Positions 1-10,792 of a stretch of DNA of 64,000 nt are shown piece after piece (the first letter of the stretch is position 1; each line of letters opens with the position of its first letter). A program made the translations under genes and the position numbers. Below the pieces are notes generated by a model. The model worked only from the letters and a program-made list of their open reading frames with translations. It was not told the origin of the DNA and made no database searches. Source of the DNA: Sinorhizobium sp. A49. GTDB taxonomy: Bacteria > Pseudomonadota > Alphaproteobacteria > Rhizobiales > Rhizobiaceae. Where the stretch lies: assembly GCF_002002725.1 (NCBI RefSeq), contig NZ_MUNW01000043.1, positions 62,001 to 126,000 on the forward strand. Direction: 5' to 3'.

Positions 1-1
1 C

Positions 2-136
2 GACCTCACCGCCATAACCTTGCCGATGCCGGGACTGACCCGGCCGGCCGGGCTGATGCTGGTGGGCAGGAACGGAACGGACAGGATGCTGCTGGCGGTT
101 GCGGCTTCGGTGGAGGCGTTGTTGCGGCAAAAATGA
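2..136 (+). CDS. C-terminal end of an unidentified gene (possibly a LysR-type regulator)
   Basis: Only the last 44 codons lie in the window; the reading frame is open from the left edge and stops with TGA at 134-136. The visible peptide (LTAITLPMPGLTRP, then VGRNGTDRMLLAVAASVEALL) looks like the end of a substrate-binding domain followed by a closing amphipathic helix, as in LysR-family regulators, but the stretch is too short for a firm assignment. Its reality as a gene end is inferred from an uninterrupted frame with GC-rich third positions. Nothing can be said about its start or regulation. Confidence 0.45.
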   Translation, partial: DLTAITLPMPGLTRPAGLMLVGRNGTDRMLLAVAASVEALLRQK

Positions 137-658
137 AAACGCCAACGATCGGTGTTCGCAACCCCTGGCCGCTCGATTTGTCGCCACCTCCGGTCGCAGA
201 CCAGAGCGCGCCCCGGAGAAAACGCGGTGTTCAGCGTACGAAGGTGTTCCTCACCCGAGCTGAACTTTTGAGATACGCCACCCACAATCCGCTGAGATAC
301 GCCACCCAAAATCCGCCGGCCAGAAAAACGGCCGCGTTCCATCCCAAATTCTGCAGAGCGATCATCTCAACCAACCCGACATTCAGCGCTTGGGAAATGA
401 TCACGCAGGTGAGAACAAAGACAGCTGGGTAAGCGAGCCATTGATAGCCGAAGAATTTCGATAGCCTCCTCGCAATGATTCTCAGCCTGGCATCATCAAG
501 GGGAGTTTCGCGCCGTGAACAAGCAATAGTTGTTGTTCGACCCATGCACGGGTATTGCGGACGTGTGAGCCAGCCACGCCGGCGAACCGCGTTGCTGGTG
601 CGACCATACGACGTTGACGACAGCTTTAATTCTGTCACTTCGATTGAAGCGACCCGCC
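137..658. other. 522-bp region without a convincing gene
   Basis: No frame here combines a plausible start, a ribosome binding site and protein-like composition. The best candidate, on the minus strand (231-638), has two hydrophobic stretches in its second half but no good start. Part of it is encoded by a 24-bp tandem duplication (269-316). The region may hold a decayed membrane protein gene or the end of an old insertion element; I cannot decide which. Confidence 0.5.
269..316. repeat. 24-bp direct tandem repeat, two copies
   Basis: Copy 1 spans 269-292 and copy 2 spans 293-316. They are adjacent and differ at a single base (position 285 C versus 309 A). Each begins TGAGATACGCCACCCA. Read on the minus strand the unit is eight codons, giving the repeated peptide pattern (F/L)WVAYL. 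Multiple short terminal repeats are known at the ends of some IS families such as IS21, so an IS-end relic is possible, but no transposase lies nearby. Confidence 0.8.
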
Positions 659-820
659 TCAGTGCATCGTTTCGCCGGAAACCTCGTCACGAAGGATACG
701 GAACGCATCTTCGAGTGCTGCGACCAGCACATTGGTCAGCTCTTCGCCGTCATTGTTGGTGAGGAAGAGGGCAACGGCCGCATCCTGCGGATCGGCATAA
801 TGCTCGACATCGTTTGACAT
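659..820 (-). CDS. small acidic protein of unknown function (53 aa)
   Basis: The ORF starts at ATG 818-820 and encodes MSNDVEHYADPQDAAVA and onward, a small acidic, helix-rich protein with no membrane segment or cysteine motif. The start is supported by an AAAGGA ribosome binding site seven bases upstream on the minus strand; an in-frame upstream start at 847 lacks such a site. It stands alone, with no close neighbour on its strand. I do not recognise a family. Its high fraction of Asp and Glu and clean SD suggest a real gene rather than a chance ORF. Confidence 0.55.
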   Translation of the reverse strand: MSNDVEHYADPQDAAVALFLTNNDGEELTNVLVAALEDAFRILRDEVSGETMH

Positions 821-1082
821 ATCATTGTCCTTTGTTCGCCGTGTCACATCCCGGCTCTTGACGCGATGGTACGAGGGCCGACTTGTGCAAAGCTTGACGG
901 ACGAACGGGGACATGACGCCCTGCTTGGCGCGCCGCGTCCCTACTACCTATTCGCTTCATTCCCCCGATCTTCTCGAAACGGGTGGTCCGATATCAGCGC
1001 GACATGGCGCCATCGACCTTTTTCCTCGCCCTCTCCCTCCCCGCGCGCTAGAGGACGCTGGAGATAAACGCCGGAACTGAAC

Positions 1083-1595
1083 ATGTCGAAGAAGCCGAAA
1101 CGCGATAACGCCCATTACGAGCAGCGATTGAAGGCGGAATTTCCCGACATCTACGGCGACGTATTGGCGGGCAGGATCTCCTCCTTGCGCAAGGCGCTTG
1201 TCATTGCCGGCCTGAAGCCGCAGCGCACCCGCCTGGAGAAGCTGAAGAATTCGTGGGCAAAGGCGACACCCGGCGAGCGCGAGGGCTTCCTCACATGGCT
1301 GGCGATATCAGGCGTGTTGCCCACGGCCTCTCATTCGCCCGTCGCCGACACTGCTTCTCTTCCCCCGTTCCCGGCAGGAGGCCCCATCGCCAGTGGCCGT
1401 TACCTGCTTCCTTCCACGATCACGCGCATCAAGGCGATCATGGCGAAACGCCGGGTGAAGCCCGACGACGTCATGGGTGAGATGGGCTTTTTGTCCGACG
1501 GGCAATCCCTCGCCCGGGCCCTTGCCAAAAACGCAAGCCTGAGGCTCGCGGTAATTGCCGGGCTGGAGGCATGGCTGCGAACCCACGAAGATTGA
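1083..1595 (+). CDS. conserved hypothetical protein (170 aa)
   Basis: The protein begins MSKKPKRDNAHYEQRL, is basic at the N-terminus, and seems to have two helical parts. The first (residues about 10-80) resembles a short helical module with LRKALVIAGLKPQRTRLEKLKN. A Pro/Ser/Ala linker follows at about 80-105. The second part (about 108-168) contains ITRIKAIMAKRRVKPDDVMGEMG, which could form a small helix-turn-helix-like fold. No enzyme motif is visible. Codon use matches the neighbours. It stands alone with large gaps on both sides. Function is unknown; a DNA-associated role is only a guess. Confidence 0.75.
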   Translation: MSKKPKRDNAHYEQRLKAEFPDIYGDVLAGRISSLRKALVIAGLKPQRTRLEKLKNSWAKATPGEREGFLTWLAISGVLPTASHSPVADTASLPPFPAGGPIASGRYLLPSTITRIKAIMAKRRVKPDDVMGEMGFLSDGQSLARALAKNASLRLAVIAGLEAWLRTHED

Positions 1596-2042
1596 CCTGG
1601 ACATCGAGGCCTGGTGCCGGGATCCGTCACGAGTTCACTGCCGGTCGTTGAACCTCGGGTGAGCGCGGCGCAGCCGTCTGCGCGTTGCAATATGTCGTCG
1701 ATAGGCAGAGGGGATGAAATGACGCCCCACCAAAACCGGTTGCAAATGTTCCGGAGCACCGCTCTGTGCCGGCCCTCTGGGAGACGAGGCGGACAAGCAG
1801 TAGCGGCGAGGCAATGCCGGCGCGCTTTCGCATTGGCGACAGCCCTTGTTTCCAAAGGTTGCCAAGAACTGGCGCAATACATCCACAGGTGCTAATATTT
1901 TGGCGCCTAGGGTTCCTGGCGAACAAATCTCGCAGTCGATAATCAAATAAACGCGAAGTGCTTGCAGCCAATTGCCGCGCCGTCGAGCCCCGCTCGATGT
2001 GCAGAGTCGTTTTTCGGCGACATCAACGTGGAGGAAAAGCCA
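1596..2042. other. 447-bp intergenic region, no recognised element
   Basis: No convincing ORF or RNA gene. The short imperfect palindrome GCGCCTAGGGTTCCTGGCG lies at about 1902-1920, roughly 120 bp before the DUF937 gene, and may be an operator or part of a leader. The ribosome binding site of the following gene (GAGGAA, 2031-2036) ends the region. Confidence 0.5.
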
Positions 2043-3200
2043 ATGGCCAGCAATCTTGTTTCCTACATCGCGCAGATGCTTACCCCTGACATGATCGCAC
2101 GCATCGCCTCGGCGCTGGGCCTCGATAGCAGCAAGGTGCAGGGCGCCGTCGCCGCTGCCGTGCCTGCAGTGCTCGCCGGACTGACCGGCGTAGCCTCCCA
2201 ACCGGGCGGCGCGCAAAAAATCGCCGATACCGCCAAGCAGCAAGGCGGATCGCTCGACAATCTCATGGGAATGCTTGCAGGCGGCGACCAGACATCGCTT
2301 GCCCAGAGCGGATCACAGATCATTTCATCGCTGTTTGGTGCCAAGGACGGCAGTGCGCTTGCAAACGCCATCGGCGGGGCTTCCGGCATTGATCAAAGAG
2401 CGAGCGGCTCGCTGCTCGCAACGCTTGCCCCCCTCGTCATGGGCGGTCTCGCCCGACAGAGCGGCGGAGACCTGAGCGCCAACGGCATTGCCGGGTTGCT
2501 CGCCAGCCAGAAGGACAACATCGCCGCCGCATTACCGGCGGGCGTCAGAGATTTGCTTGGCGGCACCGGCCTGCTCGGGTCACTCGGCTCGCTCGGCGCT
2601 TCGGCGCAGACAGCCGCGGCCTCCGCCACCCAGGCGGCCAACCAGGCCGCCCGCAGCGCCACCGCCTCGGCCGCCGCGGCAGGCGCCGCCAGCCAACGGG
2701 CGGCAGCGGCCGCGGTTCCGAGCTCGTCACGCAACTGGCTCTATTGGGTGATCGCGGCGCTTGTGCTGGCGGGCCTGCTTTTCTACCTCTTCGGCAGGCC
2801 GGGCGAGCAGGTCGTGCCCCAGGCCGCGACACCGGAGCAGGTCACACCCCAAGCCGGCACGCCGGCGCCGAGCCTGACCGTGGGCGGCATAGATGTCGGC
2901 CAGCAGGTGCGGGACGGCATGGCCAGCCTGCAGACGACGCTGACAGGCATTACCGACGCTGCATCCGCGACCGCGGCCCTCCCCAAGATCGAGGACGTCT
3001 CGACCGGGCTCGACAAGGTCACCGGCGTGGCCGGGCAGCTCTCGGCCGAGCAGAAGGCAGCGCTTGCGGCCCTGATCACCCCGATGATGTCGACGCTCAA
3101 TGGCCTGTTCGACAAGGTGCTCGCCATTCCCGGCGTTTCGGACATCCTTAAGCCGACGATCGATGGGCTGAAGACGAAGCTCGCAGCCCTTTCGGCCTGA
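2043..3200 (+). CDS. DUF937-domain membrane-anchored protein (385 aa)
   Basis: The N-terminal part (about residues 1-175) matches the DUF937 pattern: repeated Ala/Gly-rich helices with GLDSSKVQGAVAAAVPAVLAGL, ADTAKQQGGSLDNLMGML and LATLAPLVMGGLAR. An alanine-rich linker (about 190-225) and a single transmembrane segment (about 232-253, WLYWVIAALVLAGLLFYLFG) follow, then a soluble tail with TLTGITDAASATAALPKIEDVSTG. DUF937 proteins have no settled biochemical role; some are linked to stress or periplasmic functions. The start at 2043 has GAGGAA seven bases upstream; an upstream in-frame start at 1962 lacks this. The following gene begins 89 bp downstream and may be co-expressed. Confidence 0.8.
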   Translation: MASNLVSYIAQMLTPDMIARIASALGLDSSKVQGAVAAAVPAVLAGLTGVASQPGGAQKIADTAKQQGGSLDNLMGMLAGGDQTSLAQSGSQIISSLFGAKDGSALANAIGGASGIDQRASGSLLATLAPLVMGGLARQSGGDLSANGIAGLLASQKDNIAAALPAGVRDLLGGTGLLGSLGSLGASAQTAAASATQAANQAARSATASAAAAGAASQRAAAAAVPSSSRNWLYWVIAALVLAGLLFYLFGRPGEQVVPQAATPEQVTPQAGTPAPSLTVGGIDVGQQVRDGMASLQTTLTGITDAASATAALPKIEDVSTGLDKVTGVAGQLSAEQKAALAALITPMMSTLNGLFDKVLAIPGVSDILKPTIDGLKTKLAALSA

Positions 3201-3289
3201 CCTCGCAAGCAACCGCGCGAAGCCGGCGCCCCCTGGGGGCACCGGCAATCCCTGTCCTGTTCAAGACACCGAACAAAGGAGGGTCAGCC

Positions 3290-3787
3290 ATGGCTGACAA
3301 ATCGACATTCACCACCGACGAATGGACGCTGCTTCTGGAGAGCGTGATGATGGCGGGCATAGCCGTGACCGCGGCGGAGCCAAGCGGCCTGTGGGGCATG
3401 CTGAAGGAGGGCTTCGCCAACAGCAGCGCGCTGTTGCAGGCAAAGACGGACGCCGCGGCAAATCCGCTGGTCAAGGCGCTCGTCGCCGATTTCGAAACAT
3501 CGGAAGGGCGAACCACGGCACGCGACGGCCTGCAGGCAAAGCTCAAGGGTTCCAAGCCCGAGGACATGAAGGCCCGATGCATCGAAACGCTGCAACAGGC
3601 CCGAACGGTCGTCGAGGCCAAGGCACCGGATGACGCCGCCGCCTTCACCGCATGGCTCTACCAGATCAGCCAGCGCGTGGCCGAAGCCGCCAAGGAAGGC
3701 GGATTTATGGGCTTTGGCGGCGTCGCTGTGAGCGACGCGGAGAAGGCAACCTTGTCGGAAATATCGGCAGCGTTGAAAGTCGCATGA
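3290..3787 (+). CDS. conserved hypothetical protein (165 aa), helical
   Basis: Begins MADKSTFTTDEWTLLLESV after a strong AAAGGAGGG ribosome binding site. The protein appears all-helical and soluble, with AWLYQISQRVAEAAKEGGFMGFGGV near the C-terminus. The spacing of helices (an initial EW..LL..V motif, a short GLWGMLKE loop, then charged helices) is reminiscent of TerB-like or tellurite-resistance-associated helical proteins, but I see no metal-binding acidic cluster and make no functional claim. It follows the DUF937 gene in the same direction, so the two may form a small operon. Confidence 0.75.
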   Translation: MADKSTFTTDEWTLLLESVMMAGIAVTAAEPSGLWGMLKEGFANSSALLQAKTDAAANPLVKALVADFETSEGRTTARDGLQAKLKGSKPEDMKARCIETLQQARTVVEAKAPDDAAAFTAWLYQISQRVAEAAKEGGFMGFGGVAVSDAEKATLSEISAALKVA

Positions 3788-3925
3788 CGCAAGCGCTGCC
3801 GCACCGCTGGTGCGGACCACACGGTCAATCCGGCCTCTGACGTCCTTGCGAAATTCGCAACGCCGTCCTGGGCCTGTTTGACGAACTGTAATGGGATTGC
3901 AACTATCGAGGCTACAAAGGGCCAA

Positions 3926-4015
3926 TGGCGGAGAGGGTGGGATTTGAACCCACGATACCCTTGCAGGTATGCCGCATTTCGAGTGCGGTGCATTCGACCA
4001 CTCTGCCACCTCTCC
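3926..4015 (-). tRNA. tRNA-Ser (CGA)
   Basis: Read on the minus strand, the acceptor stem is GGAGAGG paired with CCTCTCC, then discriminator G and an encoded CCA (3926-3928). The anticodon loop CTCGAAA gives anticodon CGA, decoding UCG. The long variable arm is visible and typical of class II serine tRNAs (90 nt including CCA). The T-loop GGTTCAAATCC is present. It lies alone between the hypothetical gene and rplU. Confidence 0.95.
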
Positions 4016-4121
4016 GCATAGTCGGTCGGCGCTTGTTCGGCGCGGTCGGGTTCATAGCCGCAGATTCGGGTGCTGGCAAGGGCCTCGATGAAGTTTATCC
4101 AATGTGGCGAGTGGCTTCTTC

Positions 4122-4150
4122 TTGACAGAGGTCAGCGTTTCCCTTAATTC
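4122..4150 (+). promoter_or_regulatory. probable sigma-70 promoter of rplU-rpmA
   Basis: A consensus -35 TTGACA (4122-4127) is followed after 17 bases by TAATTC (4145-4150). Transcription would begin near 4157 and give a leader of about 160 nt before rplU. The leader contains a hairpin with arms GCAGGG (4212-4217) and CCCTGC (4239-4244), enclosing CGGGA/TCCCG, which might serve ribosomal-protein feedback; that role is inference. Confidence 0.6.
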
Positions 4151-4319
4151 GCGCAATGAAGTGGTGTGGCTTGCCCTCACCGCAGCGGGTGTGATTTGCG
4201 CCCATTCACCGGCAGGGCCTCGGGAATGATCCCGAAAACCCTGCTCAAAATGTCGACTGACAAAAAGACGGCCTTGCCCTTTAGGGTAAAGAGCCGGCCC
4301 GAACATGAAAGGATAAAGA

Positions 4320-4691
4320 ATGTTCGCAGTCATCAAGACCGGCGGTAAGCAGTACCGCGTGGCAGCCAACGACGTCGTAACCATCGAAAAGCTGGAAGGC
4401 GTAGCAGGCGACAAGATTGAATTCACCGAGATCCTGATGGTCGGCGTCGGCGCCGACGCAACCATCGGCGCTCCGTTTGTCGAAGGCGCCGTTGTCAGCG
4501 CTGAAGTCGTTGAACAGGGCCGCGCCAAGAAGGTCATCGCCTTCAAGAAGCGTCGCCGCCAGAACTCCAAGCGCTCGCGCGGTCACCGCCAGCACCAGAC
4601 GACCGTCCGCATCCTGGACATCGCTGCTGCCGGTGGCAAGGCAAAGAAGGCTTCCAAGAAGTCTGAAGCCGCCGCTGAAGCTGCAAACTGA
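4320..4691 (+). CDS. rplU: 50S ribosomal protein L21
   Basis: The sequence [14 protein letters not shown] at the N-terminus is diagnostic for bL21, as is the conserved [16 protein letters not shown] rRNA-binding stretch (about residues 76-92). At 123 aa it is slightly longer than the usual 102-105 aa because of a Lys/Ala-rich C-terminal tail ([16 protein letters not shown]), common in rhizobia. It binds 23S rRNA in the large subunit. An AAAGGA site precedes the ATG. rpmA follows 33 bp downstream, the universal L21-L27 pair. Confidence 0.98.
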   Translation: MFAVIKTGGKQYRVAANDVVTIEKLEGVAGDKIEFTEILMVGVGADATIGAPFVEGAVVSAEVVEQGRAKKVIAFKKRRRQNSKRSRGHRQHQTTVRILDIAAAGGKAKKASKKSEAAAEAAN

Positions 4692-4724
4692 GTTTTGGGA
4701 TCGAAGGTTTAAAGGAGAACACCA

Positions 4725-4994
4725 ATGGCACACAAAAAAGCTGGCGGTTCGTCGCGCAACGGTCGCGATTCTGAGTCCAAGCGCCTTGGCGTGAAGAAGT
4801 TCGGCGGCGAAAAGGTCATCGCCGGCAACATTATTCTGCGTCAGCGCGGCACCAAGTGGCATCCGGGCGCCAATGTCGGCCTCGGCAAGGACCATACGAT
4901 TTTTGCGCTTACGGCGGGTAACGTGGACTTCCGTACGAAGGCCAATGGCCGCGTGTACGTGTCTGTAATGCCGAAAGCGGAAGCAGCGGAATAA
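4725..4994 (+). CDS. rpmA: 50S ribosomal protein L27
   Basis: [16 protein letters not shown] is the flexible N-terminus of bL27 that reaches towards the peptidyl transferase centre; there is no cleavable N-terminal extension of the type found in Firmicutes. [14 protein letters not shown] and [12 protein letters not shown] blocks complete the family signature. At 89 aa it has the normal length. It lies directly downstream of rplU with AAAGGAGA as ribosome binding site, and the pair ends at the strong hairpin 5068-5104. Confidence 0.98.
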   Translation: MAHKKAGGSSRNGRDSESKRLGVKKFGGEKVIAGNIILRQRGTKWHPGANVGLGKDHTIFALTAGNVDFRTKANGRVYVSVMPKAEAAE

Positions 4995-5067
4995 GCCGGT
5001 AGCGCTCTAAAACAGCCGGCGTCTCATCGACCCGGCTGGCGCACCTGATGGTTCCAAGCCAGACCTG

Positions 5068-5104
5068 AAAAGGGGAGATGGGGCAATACCCAACTCCCCT
5101 TTTT
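5068..5104 (+). terminator. intrinsic terminator after rpmA
   Basis: Inverted repeat AAAAGGGGAG (5068-5077) and CTCCCCTTTT (5094-5103) with a 16-nt loop and a T run. It falls 73 bp after the rpmA stop and 22 bp before the start chosen for the first acetyltransferase, so read-through or a separate promoter is needed for the GNAT genes. Confidence 0.8.
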
Positions 5105-5125
5105 CTCGTTTCTGGAGGACGAACC

Positions 5126-5758
5126 ATGCAAACCGAACTGTTGAGGGAAGACCAATCACGGTCTCCCGAACAAAGGCTGAGGCCCCAGAGGTCAAGGACC
5201 GATTGCCCGATATTGTTGTCACCCCGGCTCGTTCTGCGCGCGCCCCATGAAGACGATATCGACGCCCTTGCCCATCTTGCCAACAATGCCAATGTCGCCA
5301 CCATGGTCTCACGCATGCCGCACCCGTATACGACGGCCGATGCCGCCGATTTCGTGCGACGCGCCAAAGCCGGCACGATTGGCAAGTGCGTCTACGCGAT
5401 TACCAAAGCGGATAATGGCGCATTCCTCGGTTGTTGCGGTATCGAGCCGCATCCCGATGGCAAGACGGCGGAACTCGGCTATTGGCTGGGCGAACCCTAT
5501 TGGAACCAGGGCTATGCCACCGAGGCTGCCCAGGCGCTCACCGACATGGCTTTCCGCACCCGTGACATCGACCAGATCGATGCGCGCTGCCGGGTCATGA
5601 ATCTGGCGTCGCGCCGGGTCATCCAGAAGTGCGGCTTCCAGTTCCAGGGCAGCGGCATGGTCGGCAGCCTGGCGCTCGGCGGCTCGATCTCGGTCGAATG
5701 GTACCGGCTCGACCGCAAGACCTGGGTTTCGCTCAGAAGCTGGGGAGGCATGCGATGA
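5126..5758 (+). CDS. GNAT family N-acetyltransferase (RimJ/RimL type)
   Basis: Residues about 30-200 form a GNAT fold of the ribosomal-protein acetyltransferase-like class: LSPRLVLRAPHEDDIDALA at the start, ELGYWLGEPYWNQGYATEA as the acetyl-CoA binding region, and NLASRRVIQKCGFQFQG as the C-terminal motif. The substrate cannot be inferred from sequence. The start at 5126 has GGAGG twelve bases upstream; an earlier in-frame ATG at 5078 sits inside the terminator loop and is unlikely. Its stop overlaps the next GNAT gene (ATGA), so the two are translationally coupled paralogues. Confidence 0.88.
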   Translation: MQTELLREDQSRSPEQRLRPQRSRTDCPILLSPRLVLRAPHEDDIDALAHLANNANVATMVSRMPHPYTTADAADFVRRAKAGTIGKCVYAITKADNGAFLGCCGIEPHPDGKTAELGYWLGEPYWNQGYATEAAQALTDMAFRTRDIDQIDARCRVMNLASRRVIQKCGFQFQGSGMVGSLALGGSISVEWYRLDRKTWVSLRSWGGMR

Positions 5759-6339
5759 ACGCGCTCACCTCCGAACGCTCGCGCACCGCGATCCGTCCCG
5801 GCCCCGGGCCCTGCCCTGTGATCGAAACCAAGCGGCTGGTGCTCAGGCCCCACAGCCGGAGCGATGCCGAGGCGATCGCCCAGTCCTTGGGCGATTTCCA
5901 GGTGGCGCGCATGCTCGCGCGCGTGCCCGCCCCCTATGACCAGCAGGATGCGCTCGATTGGCTGGCAAGCCAGACCTCGGGCCTCACGCCCGACTGGACG
6001 CTGGCAATCACCACCGGCGATGACGTGCATATCGGTTGCATCGGCATCGAGCTCAGGCACGGCCAATGGCATGTCGGCTACTGGCTGAACCGGTTCTACT
6101 GGGGCAAGGGCCTGGCGAGCGAAGCAGCCTATGCGGCGATCGAGCGCTTCTTCCGGCGCATGCCGGAAACGACCCTGCATTCCGGCGTCTTCGCCGACAA
6201 TCCGGGGTCGCTCAAGGTCCAGGAAAAGCTCGGCTTTCAGATCACCGGGTGCAGTCAGGTCTATGCGCTCGCCCGCAATGCCATGGTCGCCCATATCGAG
6301 ACCCGGCTGAGCGCGGCGGATCTGCGCAGACCGAACTGA
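5755..6339 (+). CDS. GNAT family N-acetyltransferase, second of a pair
   Basis: A 194-aa protein with the same GNAT layout as its upstream neighbour: IETKRLVLRPHSRSDAEAIA, then VGYWLNRFYWGKGLASEA (acetyl-CoA binding) and NPGSLKVQEKLGFQITG. The start codon at 5755 overlaps the previous stop in an ATGA arrangement. The two proteins are clearly related but diverged, so an old tandem duplication is likely. Substrate unknown. The gene ends against a perfect bidirectional hairpin shared with the convergent endonuclease-fold gene. Confidence 0.88.
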   Translation: MNALTSERSRTAIRPGPGPCPVIETKRLVLRPHSRSDAEAIAQSLGDFQVARMLARVPAPYDQQDALDWLASQTSGLTPDWTLAITTGDDVHIGCIGIELRHGQWHVGYWLNRFYWGKGLASEAAYAAIERFFRRMPETTLHSGVFADNPGSLKVQEKLGFQITGCSQVYALARNAMVAHIETRLSAADLRRPN

Positions 6340-6346
6340 AGCAATC

Positions 6347-6382
6347 ACACCCCCCGCGAAGGCACGCCTTCGCGGGGGGTGT
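6347..6382. terminator. bidirectional hairpin between convergent genes
   Basis: A perfect 16-bp stem: ACACCCCCCGCGAAGG (6347-6362) and CCTTCGCGGGGGGTGT (6367-6382) with loop CACG. It lies 7 bp after the GNAT stop and 5 bp before the stop of the convergent gene, so it probably ends both transcripts. Confidence 0.85.
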
Positions 6383-6387
6383 GTTCG

Positions 6388-7248
6388 TCAATCGAGTACG
6401 AAACCGATTGGAAAGTGGTCGGAGCCCTTGGCGTCGTAATCGGTCCAGGCGTCTTTCAGACGTGGCACCAGCCCGGCGCTGATGAAGCCATAATCGAGAT
6501 GCATGCGCTTTTGAGGATTGTCGGGATGAACCCAGCTATAGCTTTCCGGCGTCAGCCGGTTGAGATGGGCGAGCACGTCGACCGGATTTTCGAGCCGAAG
6601 CGAGCGTCCGTAATAAGCGTCGCGCGAGCCGACCATCGCGCAATACTCAGGCGTTTCCGGCTCCATGTTGAAGTCGCCCATGACGACGAAATCCTCCGGA
6701 TGCGGCGGCTCGGCAAGACCGAAATCGGCAGCACCGGTGATACCACCGCCCTCAAGCGGATAGCCGAGAAGCCGCTCCTTGAGGAAGCGGATCTGGGCGA
6801 TGCGCTCGGCCGGAAGCACGTGGTCGAGATGCAAGGAATAGACGCGCAACGGCCCGCCCGGCGTGGCGATCAGCGCTTCGGTTGCGCCGCGCTGCAGGTT
6901 CATGGGGCTGATGGTCCGGGTGCGCGGCAGCGAAATCAACCGGGTCGACAGGATCGGCCAGCGCGACAGGATCATGTTGCCGAACTGGAAACGTCGGCTG
7001 ACGGCGCGTCCATCTTCGACCGCAGAGCCGATATCGATGTCGCAAGGCGCATGAAAGGCGGAGAAATGACCGGGGAGAAGCGCCTCGAAACGGGCAACCA
7101 GATCGACGTGGCCGTTGCGGTGAAAACCGCGGGTCACTTCCTGCAGCGCGATGATGTCGGCGCCGTCGAGCGACGCGGCAATGCGCTCGGGGTCAAGCCG
7201 GCCGTCAAGACCGATGCCGTATTGGATGTTGTAGCTGGCAAAACGCAC
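6388..7248 (-). CDS. endonuclease/exonuclease/phosphatase family protein
   Basis: The 286-aa protein has the EEP (DNase I-like) fold: VRFASYNIQYGIG (metal-site Asn), ADIIALQEVTR (catalytic Glu), MGDFNMEP (Asp and Asn) and the terminal GSDHFPIGF (Asp-His). Family members hydrolyse phosphodiesters in nucleic acids, inositol phosphates or sphingomyelin; the substrate here is unknown. No signal peptide is seen. I chose the GTG at 7248, which directly precedes the conserved RFASYN strand and has GGAGG twelve bases upstream; the frame is open further upstream. It is divergent from obgE. Confidence 0.85.
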   Translation of the reverse strand: MRFASYNIQYGIGLDGRLDPERIAASLDGADIIALQEVTRGFHRNGHVDLVARFEALLPGHFSAFHAPCDIDIGSAVEDGRAVSRRFQFGNMILSRWPILSTRLISLPRTRTISPMNLQRGATEALIATPGGPLRVYSLHLDHVLPAERIAQIRFLKERLLGYPLEGGGITGAADFGLAEPPHPEDFVVMGDFNMEPETPEYCAMVGSRDAYYGRSLRLENPVDVLAHLNRLTPESYSWVHPDNPQKRMHLDYGFISAGLVPRLKDAWTDYDAKGSDHFPIGFVLD

Positions 7249-7330
7249 GATATTCTTTGACCTCCGGATGAACCGCCTATATCGATGGCGGCAAAATACG
7301 ACCGCGCAAATACACAAAACAGATGGCTGA

Positions 7331-8344
<1,014 letters not shown>

Positions 8345-8345
8345 C

Positions 8346-9498
8346 ATGACGAAGACCCGCAAGCCGCTTCAAAAGTATCGCCGGGTCGTCATCAAGATCG
8401 GGTCGGCGTTGTTGGTCGACCGCGCGACCGGGCTGAAAAAGGCCTGGCTCGACGCGATGTGCGCCGACATTGCCGGCCTCAGGGCCAGGGGTGTCGACGT
8501 TCTCGTCGTCTCCTCCGGCGCAATCGCGCTTGGCCGCACCGTGCTGAAGCTGCCGGCAGGCGCGCTGAAGCTTGAAGAGAGCCAGGCGGCCGCGGCCGTC
8601 GGCCAGATCGCGCTTGCCCGCGCCTGGTCGGAAAGCCTTTCGACCGACGCCATCATCGCCGGCCAGGTGCTCTTGACGCTCGGCGACACCGAGGAACGTC
8701 GCCGCTATCTGAACGCCCGCGCCACGATCAACCAGCTCTTGAAGCTCGGCGCCGTGCCGATCATCAACGAGAACGATACGGTCGCCACCACCGAAATCCG
8801 CTACGGCGACAATGATCGCCTGGCAGCGCGCGTCGCCACCATGGTCGGTGCCGACCTCCTGGTCCTGCTTTCCGACATCGACGGCCTTTATACGGCGCCG
8901 CCGCATCTCGACCCCGATGCCCGATTCCTCGATACGATCGCCGAGATCACGCCGGAGATCGAGGCGATGGCAGGCGGTGCGGCGTCGGAATTGTCGCGCG
9001 GCGGCATGCGTACCAAGATCGACGCCGGCAAGATCGCGACCACCGCCGGCTGCGCCATGATCATCGCCTCGGGCAAGCCTGCCCATCCGCTGGCAGCCAT
9101 CGAGGATGGCGCCCGCTCGTCCTGGTTTGCGCCATCAGGTTCGCCGGTCACCGCGCGAAAAACCTGGATTGCCGGGCAGTTGCTGCCGGCCGGCACGCTG
9201 TCCATCGATGCCGGCGCCGAAGAGGCGCTGCGCTCCGGCAAGAGCCTGCTTCCCGCCGGCGTGCGCGAGGTAAAGGGCACGTTCAGCCGTGGCGACACCA
9301 TTGCGATTATCGGCGCAACGGGTCGCGAGATCGCCCGCGGACTTGCCGGCTATGATGCCGACGAGGCGCGCCAGATTGCCGGCAAGAAATCCGCCGAGAT
9401 CGCTGCGATCCTCGGCTATGCCGGCCGCGCCGCCATGGTGCATCGCGACGATCTGGTCATGACCGGCAAACGCGCCGAGGAGAAGGACGGCCGGAGGG

Positions 9499-9515
<17 letters not shown>
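8346..9515 (+). CDS. proB: glutamate 5-kinase
   Basis: A 389-aa protein that phosphorylates glutamate to gamma-glutamyl phosphate, the first step of proline synthesis. The amino-acid kinase domain shows [22 protein letters not shown] and [29 protein letters not shown] closes the ATP site. The C-terminal third (from about residue 280) is a PUA domain. The start at 8346 follows the obgE stop by one base. The 3' end overlaps proA by 17 bp, so the two are coupled. Confidence 0.97.
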
Positions 9516-10791
<1,276 letters not shown>

Positions 10792-10792
10792 C

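Noticed and set aside
1902-1920. CTAGGGTTCC motif reminiscent of a guanidine (ykkC) riboswitch
   Set aside because: The downstream conserved half of that riboswitch is absent and the next gene is not a known target.
6379-7260. 293-aa plus-strand frame
   Set aside because: Antisense to the endonuclease-fold gene, which has clear catalytic motifs.
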